From Nitrososphaerota archaeon (lineage in GTDB: Archaea; Thermoproteota; Nitrososphaeria; Nitrososphaerales; UBA183): 9,283 bases of DNA. Shown here piece by piece: positions 6,119 through 9,283 of the stretch. The position numbers and the translations under genes were made by a program. Below the pieces are notes generated by a model, which saw nothing but the letters and a program-made list of their open reading frames with translations, was not told the DNA's origin and did no database searches. The stretch covers positions 1-9,283 of the forward strand of contig JAPCJN010000088.1 of NCBI GenBank assembly GCA_027886925.1. Direction: 5' to 3'. Positions within the stretch are counted from its first letter, which is position 1, and each line of letters opens with the position of its first letter.

Positions 6119-6215
6119 CTATCTGGGGAGCGCGGTGCGCCCTAACGGTGCAAAAGGGGACGGGAGGGGCTTTTTCGGTGGAAAACGAACCGCTTCATAA
6201 CAATGTTGCTCACGC

Positions 6216-6221
6216 TTTAAG
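6216..6221 (+). promoter_or_regulatory. TATA-like box of the 87-residue protein gene
   Basis: TTTAAG, in the context CACGCTTTAAGGTAAAC, is centred about 34 bp before GTG 6253. It predicts a leader of only about 8 nt. It is the sole AT-rich candidate near the start. Confidence 0.45.
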
Positions 6222-6233
6222 GTAAACCGTAGT

Positions 6234-6248
6234 CATCATCCGATGATG
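6234..6248. promoter_or_regulatory. Palindrome over the predicted transcription start, candidate operator
   Basis: CATCATC and GATGATG form a perfect 7-bp inverted repeat around a single C. It lies between the TTTAAG box and the GTG start codon, covering the predicted initiation site. A dimeric repressor there would block transcription. With a one-base loop it is unlikely to act as an RNA hairpin of this exact size. Confidence 0.4.
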
Positions 6249-6252
6249 GAAA

Positions 6253-6516
6253 GTGAGTCAAGAGCAGGAGAGCGAGTCTCCTCCCGGTAGAGATTGGCCC
6301 GACACCGAATACAAGTATGTCGTAGAAGTGAAGGCGTCCGAGACCTTCAATAACATCATGCGCAGAGAAGGAATCCCCGTGGCGGATGGGTCCGCGCACG
6401 TCAGTTTCACATCCACCAAGCGGCTCGACATGAAAAGATACAAGCAAAACGGGCTGCTACGGTCTTACAGCGTAATCCGGGTCAGGAAGATCGAGGAAGT
6501 CGTCGAGGAAGGCTAA
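6253..6516 (+). CDS. Small protein of unknown function (87 aa)
   Basis: I do not recognise this family. The protein has an acidic, disordered-looking N-terminus (1-18) and then alternates strand-like (YKYVVEVKA, 20-28) and helix-like (ETFNNIMRREG, 30-40) segments. A strand (AHVSFTST, 48-55), a basic stretch (KRLDMKRYKQNG) and a closing strand (YSVIRVRKIEEVVEE) follow, suggesting a small alpha/beta fold. There is no signal peptide, membrane segment or cysteine. Codon use (AAG, GAG, GTC, ATC, AGG) resembles the surrounding genes, which supports a real gene. The start is GTG 6253, since an in-frame TGA at 6244 excludes anything further upstream. It faces the 102-residue gene across a 66-bp gap containing a hairpin. 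Confidence 0.6.
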   Translation: MSQEQESESPPGRDWPDTEYKYVVEVKASETFNNIMRREGIPVADGSAHVSFTSTKRLDMKRYKQNGLLRSYSVIRVRKIEEVVEEG

Positions 6517-6520
6517 GCCG

Positions 6521-6566
6521 GCACGTCAATTGCTTCCTGACGAACTGATGCATCAGGAAGGCGTGC
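6521..6566. repeat. Inverted repeat between two convergent small genes
   Basis: CTTCCTGA (6533-6540) pairs perfectly with TCAGGAAG (6553-6560) around a 12-base loop. An outer GCAC (6521-6524) / GTGC (6563-6566) pair extends the stem after an uneven internal loop. The position between convergent stops suggests a shared 3'-end structure. There is no T-run on either side, so it does not look like a standard archaeal terminator. Confidence 0.5.
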
Positions 6567-6582
6567 ATTGTCAACGTCACGG

Positions 6583-6891
6583 TCACTCCTTCTTTCCTAC
6601 GTTGGGGTCGATCGCGTTCACGACCTCAAAATCTCCCCTGACGAGCTTTTGCTGGAGGTCCTCCTCAAACCTCGAAACGCTCCCGAACACCGATTTGATC
6701 CTCCTCTTCGAGAGCGGAGAGAGCCTCGGTGCGACATTCTGCCCTCCGTAGCGCCCATAAGCAATCCCCTTGAACCGAATCTTCTCCCCGTCTATCTCGA
6801 TGTATCCCCGGATTATGTTCGCTATCTCTCCCCCCGTCACGTCGTCGACGACTACCTGGTAGCCGGGGAGCGGTGAATTCTCTTCATGCAA
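6583..6891 (-). CDS. Small protein of unknown function (102 aa), TTG start
   Basis: I do not recognise this family. After a short leader (HEENSPLPG) the protein has strand-rich sequence: YQVVVDDVTG (11-20), IANIIRGYIEIDGEKIRFKG (23-42) and IAYGRYGG (43-50). A basic helix (SKRRIKSVFGSVSRFEEDL, 61-79) and VRGDFEVVNAI (84-94) follow. The GEIANIIRGYIEIDGEKIRFKGI part could be a small beta-barrel or hairpin. There are no cysteines and no membrane or signal segment. TTG 6891 is taken as the start because a TATA-like box is centred 28.5 bp upstream. The nearest ATG (6887) is out of frame, and a GTG at residue 18 would remove the first strand. The gene sits downstream of lrp in the same direction, but with its own promoter. 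Confidence 0.65.
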   Translation of the reverse strand: MHEENSPLPGYQVVVDDVTGGEIANIIRGYIEIDGEKIRFKGIAYGRYGGQNVAPRLSPLSKRRIKSVFGSVSRFEEDLQQKLVRGDFEVVNAIDPNVGKKE

Positions 6892-6915
6892 GTCAGGGCG
6901 TCAACCGTGGCGTAG

Positions 6916-6923
6916 GTATATGA
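6916..6923 (-). promoter_or_regulatory. TATA-like box of the 102-residue protein gene
   Basis: Read leftward this is TCATATAC, lying in the 66-bp gap after the lrp stop. Its centre is 28.5 bp before TTG 6891, matching the spacing seen for the other two TTG genes. Confidence 0.55.
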
Positions 6924-6957
6924 ATGGGTGGACGCGCATCTCGAGAAGCCGCAAAGC

Positions 6958-7413
6958 TCACTCGGCGACGTAGGGGTTCCTGAAATCCTCCTTCGTGGTG
7001 TTCAGGACTACGTGGGTATTGGTCCTTTCGACGTGCGGCAACGCGAGCACCTCCTTCGTGAAGTTGCTGAGCTCCTCCCGGTTCTTGAACTTGGAGATTA
7101 CTATGCTGTCCTCCTCGCCCGTCACGTCGTAGACTGCGCAGACGTGAGCCAGCTTGGCGATCTCCTTCTCCACCTCGAGCACCTTCCCTTTCGAGACGGT
7201 CACCTCGGTGACCGTGGTTATGTCGTATCCCAGCTCCTCGTGGCTGACCAGGACAGAATACCCCTTTATCACGCCCCCCTTTTCCATCTTCCGCACCCGT
7301 TGCGCGACGGTGACCACGGAAGCACCTGTCTTCTTCGAGATGTCCCTGAAGGACTGCCTTGCGTCGGCCATGAGCTCCTTCAAGATCGCCTTGTCAAGGT
7401 TGTCTAGTTGCAT
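6958..7413 (-). CDS. Lrp/AsnC family transcriptional regulator (151 aa)
   Basis: A classical-length Lrp/AsnC protein. The winged helix-turn-helix opens with LDNLDKAILKELMADARQSF (3-22), the recognition region is DISKKTGASVVTVAQRVRKM (24-43), and GVIKGYSV (47-54) closes the wing. The ligand-binding RAM domain (about 64-140) shows VYDVTGEEDSIVISKF (94-109), where the family binds amino acids at dimer interfaces, followed by ALPHVERTNTHVVL (124-137). Such proteins form octamers and act as activators or repressors, often responding to an amino acid. This gene is divergent from glutamine synthetase across 115 bp that also holds a 14-bp dyad. Control of glnA and of itself in response to glutamine or another nitrogen metabolite is therefore the natural inference. 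An Lrp homologue of Sulfolobus is known to respond to glutamine. Confidence 0.93.
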   Translation of the reverse strand: MQLDNLDKAILKELMADARQSFRDISKKTGASVVTVAQRVRKMEKGGVIKGYSVLVSHEELGYDITTVTEVTVSKGKVLEVEKEIAKLAHVCAVYDVTGEEDSIVISKFKNREELSNFTKEVLALPHVERTNTHVVLNTTKEDFRNPYVAE

Positions 7414-7444
7414 TTGCTCCGACAGCTGGCTTCACATCAACCAT

Positions 7445-7452
7445 TTGATAAG
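7445..7452 (-). promoter_or_regulatory. TATA-like box of the lrp gene
   Basis: Read leftward, CTTATCAA follows an AAAA stretch that would serve as the BRE. Its centre is about 35 bp before ATG 7413, predicting a leader of several bases. The AAAACTTAT core is identical to that of the divergent glnA promoter. Confidence 0.55.
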
Positions 7453-7457
7453 TTTTG

Positions 7458-7471
7458 TCACGAATATGTGA
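7458..7471. promoter_or_regulatory. Dyad TCAC-N6-GTGA, candidate Lrp operator
   Basis: TCAC (7458-7461) and GTGA (7468-7471) form a dyad around the AT-rich core GAATAT. The flanks (TTTTG on the left, ACAAG on the right) add partial symmetry. The size and AT-rich centre fit sites bound by archaeal Lrp-like dimers. It abuts the lrp promoter elements and lies about 25 bp upstream of the glnA TATA box. Binding would therefore be compatible with lrp autorepression and glnA activation. Confidence 0.5.
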
Positions 7472-7496
7472 ACAAGCGCAAACAGCAACAAAAAAA

Positions 7497-7504
7497 CTTA
7501 TATC
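7497..7504 (+). promoter_or_regulatory. TATA box of glutamine synthetase
   Basis: CTTATATC preceded by A7 (7490-7496) is the strongest archaeal promoter in the window. Its centre is 28.5 bp before TTG 7529 and about 88 bp before ATG 7589. Confidence 0.65.
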
Positions 7505-7528
7505 AGATACGCAGTCAGCCCGTCGACG

Positions 7529-8992
7529 TTGCCTTTCGACAGAACAGCCAAAGGTTTGGTCCCAAGGAAGAGGACCTCGAAGCAGGTCATGACTGAGATC
7601 GAAGAAAAAGACGTCAAGTTCGTTGACTTGCAGTTCATGGACGTGCCTGGCCGCACGCAGCACGTCACCATCCCCCTCGCGATGCTCGACGAGGACATCT
7701 TCGAAAAGGGCGTCGCAAAGCTCGACGGCTCTTCCATCAAAGGCTTCGCTGAGATCTACGAATCCGACATGCTTCTCGTCCCCGACCCGTCCACATACGC
7801 TTTGATCCCGTGGGGCGACGAGAGATACCCGACTGGTAGGCTGATCTGCGACATCCATTGGGGTTTCGGAAAGGGCAGGTTCTCCAGGGACCCGAGATAC
7901 GTGGCCCAGAAAGCCGAGGAGCAAATGAAGGCGGCCGGCTTCACCGACTCTTATTGGGGGCCGGAGATCGAGTTCTTCGTCTTCGACTCCGCGACGTGGG
8001 ACGTCCACAACCCGTTCTCGACGGGCTACAAGATCACGTCGGTCGAGAGCGCGGTCGAGTCGAGGGGCACCAACTTCCCAATCAGGTGGAAGGAAGGCTA
8101 CTACCCTGTTCCTCCGCAAGACACTCTCCAGGACTACCGGAGCGAGGTTGCCTACATGCTGGACACCAATTTCGGCGTCGTCAACGACGCGCACCACCAC
8201 GAGGTGGCCACTGCAGGGCAGTGCGAGATCGACATGTTCAGGGACTCGCTCGTTCCCATGGCCGACAGCTGCCTGAGCTACAAGTTCGTGATCAAGAACG
8301 TAGCGGCAAAGAGGGGCCTTATCGCCACCATCATGCCAAAACCGATCTTCGGCGACAACGCTTCGGGCATGCACGTTTCCTCGAGCCTTTGGAAGGGGAG
8401 CAAGAACGCATTCTACGACTCAGACGACGCCTACGCCGAGCTCAGCCAGACCGGCCGATATTATGTAGGAGGGCTCCTCGCGCACAGCAGGGCGCTCACC
8501 GCGATAACCAATCCGACGACCAACTCTTACAGGAGGCTCGTCCCCGGATACGAGGCACCCGTCTACGTCGCATGGAGCAAGGCGAACCGCTCCGCGAACG
8601 TCAGGATTCCTGTCTACCACAAGGGTCCCACTGAGGAGAAGAGAAAGAGGGCGGAGTTCAGGACGCCAGACCCATCGGCCAACCCATACCTCGCGTTCGC
8701 CGCGATGATGGCGGCTGGACTCGATGGGATCAAGAAGAAGATGGATCCGGGAAGCCCCGTCAACGAGAACATCTACAAGCTCACACCCCAGAAGAGGAAG
8801 TCCCTCGGAGTGAAGGAGCTGCCCACTAGCCTTCTAGAGTCGATCGACAGCCTGAAGAGCGATTCCAGTTTCCTCGACGGCATCTTCACCGAGGACCTCG
8901 TCGAAACGATAATCGACCTCGGGATGGAAAACTACAAGGCCGTCTCTGCCAGGCCACATCCATACGAGTTCTACCTTTACTTCGACATCTGA
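7529..8992 (+). CDS. glnA: Glutamine synthetase, type I (487 aa)
   Basis: Makes glutamine from glutamate, ammonia and ATP as a cytosolic dodecamer. The N-terminal beta-grasp domain contains VKFVDLQFMDVPGR (29-42) and the latch loop DGSSIKGF (66-73). In the catalytic domain the metal ligands are E146 and E148 (WGPEIEFF), E225 and E233 (HHEVATAGQCEID), H282 (SGMHVSSS) and E377 (AEFRTPDPSANPYL). NPTTNSYRRLVPGYEAPVY (328-346) and NRSANVRIP (353-361) supply the substrate-binding Arg and Glu residues. Residues about 152-200 contain an extra segment like the insertion of GSI-beta enzymes. Around the adenylylation Tyr the sequence is NENIYKLTPQ rather than NLYDLPPE. TTG 7529 is preferred: ATG 7589 would cut into the first helix (SKQVMTEIEEKDVKF) that type I enzymes carry. 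TTG 7556 is a fallback. Divergent from lrp. Confidence 0.96.
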   Translation: MPFDRTAKGLVPRKRTSKQVMTEIEEKDVKFVDLQFMDVPGRTQHVTIPLAMLDEDIFEKGVAKLDGSSIKGFAEIYESDMLLVPDPSTYALIPWGDERYPTGRLICDIHWGFGKGRFSRDPRYVAQKAEEQMKAAGFTDSYWGPEIEFFVFDSATWDVHNPFSTGYKITSVESAVESRGTNFPIRWKEGYYPVPPQDTLQDYRSEVAYMLDTNFGVVNDAHHHEVATAGQCEIDMFRDSLVPMADSCLSYKFVIKNVAAKRGLIATIMPKPIFGDNASGMHVSSSLWKGSKNAFYDSDDAYAELSQTGRYYVGGLLAHSRALTAITNPTTNSYRRLVPGYEAPVYVAWSKANRSANVRIPVYHKGPTEEKRKRAEFRTPDPSANPYLAFAAMMAAGLDGIKKKMDPGSPVNENIYKLTPQKRKSLGVKELPTSLLESIDSLKSDSSFLDGIFTEDLVETIIDLGMENYKAVSARPHPYEFYLYFDI

Positions 8993-9024
8993 ATAGAGAC
9001 AGAACTCATCGGCAGGGCGTTGCC

Positions 9025-9071
9025 TGGCGATGGCGCAGCTCCTCGAGCCCTCGTCGCCAAACCAATTTTTT
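9025..9071 (+). terminator. Probable glnA terminator (stem plus T6)
   Basis: TGGCGA (9025-9030) pairs with TCGCCA (9054-9059), and a run of six T follows at 9066-9071. A smaller GGCA/TGCC hairpin (9011-9024) precedes it. Archaeal polymerase needs mainly the T-run, which is the longest in the window and lies 74-79 bp after the glnA stop. Confidence 0.5.
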
Positions 9072-9081
9072 GCCCACAGCC

Positions 9082-9102
9082 GTCGTCGGCGTAACTGACG
9101 AC
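9082..9102. repeat. Short inverted repeat between glnA and the DUF1059-like gene
   Basis: GTCGTC (9082-9087) and GACGAC (9097-9102) could form a 6-bp hairpin with a 9-base loop. It lies 46 bp beyond the stop of the leftward gene. There is no adjacent T-run on the minus strand, so its role as a 3'-end structure is uncertain. Confidence 0.3.
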
Positions 9103-9147
9103 TCGCGTCTCCCGCCTGCCAGGTCGGTCATCCAATCGGGCTTTGCG

Positions 9148-9283
9148 TCACACTGTCTTGATCGCTTTCCTGATATCCTCGTCGCTCATTTCTGTCCCGG
9201 GATGAGCGTCGGCGACGTGTATCTTGACGTGCATCTTCAAGTCTTCTTCTCCCTCTTGCGTTATCAGCGTCCAGCTGCAAGGG
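9148..9283 (-). CDS. DUF1059-like small protein, C-terminal part (5' truncated)
   Basis: The last 44 codons of a leftward gene that runs off the right edge. The reading is CSWTLITQEGEEDLKMHVKI, then HVADAHPGTEMSDEDI, then RKAIKTV and stop (TGA at 9148-9150). The order Cys-Ser-Trp strand, acidic turn, His-containing helix (MHVKIHVADAHPG) and charged C-terminal helix (SDEDIRKAIKTV) matches the small DUF1059 proteins, which have Cys and His residues suited to metal binding. Their function is unknown. The other minus-strand frames here are arginine-rich and not protein-like. It converges on glnA with 155 bp between stops. Confidence 0.65.
   Translation of the reverse strand, partial: PCSWTLITQEGEEDLKMHVKIHVADAHPGTEMSDEDIRKAIKTV

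Larger units (their letters stand above)
5940..6252. other. 313-bp divergent intergenic region
   Basis: I see no convincing gene here between the epimerase (-) and the 87-residue protein (+). The epimerase-proximal part (5940-6060) is GC-rich and featureless. A TATA-like stretch faces left at 6111-6118. The segment 6121-6180 has a purine-rich run (about 6153-6169) followed by T5 at 6171-6175, with AAAAG/CTTTT arms that pair weakly. The right end holds a TTTAAG box and a 15-bp palindrome, listed separately. Confidence 0.5.

Noticed and set aside
7589..7591. ATG 7589 as the glutamine synthetase start
   Set aside because: It would remove most of the N-terminal helix found in type I enzymes, and lies about 88 bp from the strong TATA box. 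TTG 7529 fits both.
7394..8374. A 326-codon open frame on the minus strand, opposite glnA
   Set aside because: It lies antisense to a certain glutamine synthetase and is rich in Arg, Val, His and Asp, as expected from the complement of GC-rich codons. It has no promoter and no recognisable motif.
7858..8634. A 258-codon open frame on the plus strand inside glnA
   Set aside because: It is an Arg-rich out-of-frame shadow of glutamine synthetase in GC-rich DNA, with no family motif.
1..9283. Search for tRNA, rRNA, CRISPR arrays, transposons or defence islands
   Set aside because: No T-loop/acceptor pairing, no regularly spaced repeats, no transposase or terminal inverted repeats, and no nuclease-toxin style gene cluster could be seen.

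Overview
The window looks like a stretch of chromosome from a GC-rich archaeon, most likely of the TACK group and plausibly a heterotrophic, Nitrososphaeria-like lineage. The evidence is a Hef-type repair helicase that ends without the fused XPF nuclease of euryarchaea, an Lrp/AsnC regulator divergent from a type I glutamine synthetase, a Dcd/dUTPase-fold protein of archaeal type, a UbiA-like membrane protein, and archaeal TATA-like boxes (CTTATATC, CTTTTATC, TTTAAA) about 28-32 bp before start codons. The lineage is an inference: there is no rRNA or tRNA in the window to settle it.

Layout, left to right. A truncated Hef helicase (+) converges on an acyl-CoA dehydrogenase (-). Next come a 56-residue zinc-ribbon protein (+) and a UbiA-like membrane protein (-) whose stop codons share one CTAG. 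A 322-bp gap follows, holding the frameshifted 3' end of a secreted surface-protein gene. Then a UbiE/MenG-like methyltransferase (+) and a dUTPase-like protein (+), the latter converging with a 9-nt overlap on endonuclease III (-). Endonuclease III is the second gene of an overlapping pair with an NAD-dependent epimerase (-). A 313-bp divergent intergenic region leads to two small unrecognised genes facing each other (+ and -) around an inverted repeat. Then come the Lrp regulator (-) and, divergently, glutamine synthetase (+) with a T-run terminator. The right edge carries the end of a DUF1059-like gene (-).

Functional themes. Genome maintenance is represented by Hef, endonuclease III and the dUTPase-like protein. 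Nitrogen assimilation is represented by GlnA, with an Lrp regulator that probably controls the shared promoter region. Isoprenoid/quinone or lipid modification is a possible theme for the UbiA-like/UbiE-like divergent pair. Fatty-acid or branched-chain acyl-CoA oxidation is suggested by the acyl-CoA dehydrogenase.

The most distinctive feature is in the expression signals. Three separate genes (dUTPase-like, the 102-residue orphan, and glutamine synthetase) have TTG as the best start codon, with a TATA-like box centred 28.5-29.5 bp upstream. This is the geometry expected of leaderless mRNAs that begin at a UUG. I found no CRISPR array, insertion sequence, tRNA, rRNA or clear defence system. 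The window is mostly ordinary chromosomal housekeeping plus a gene remnant and several candidate operators.
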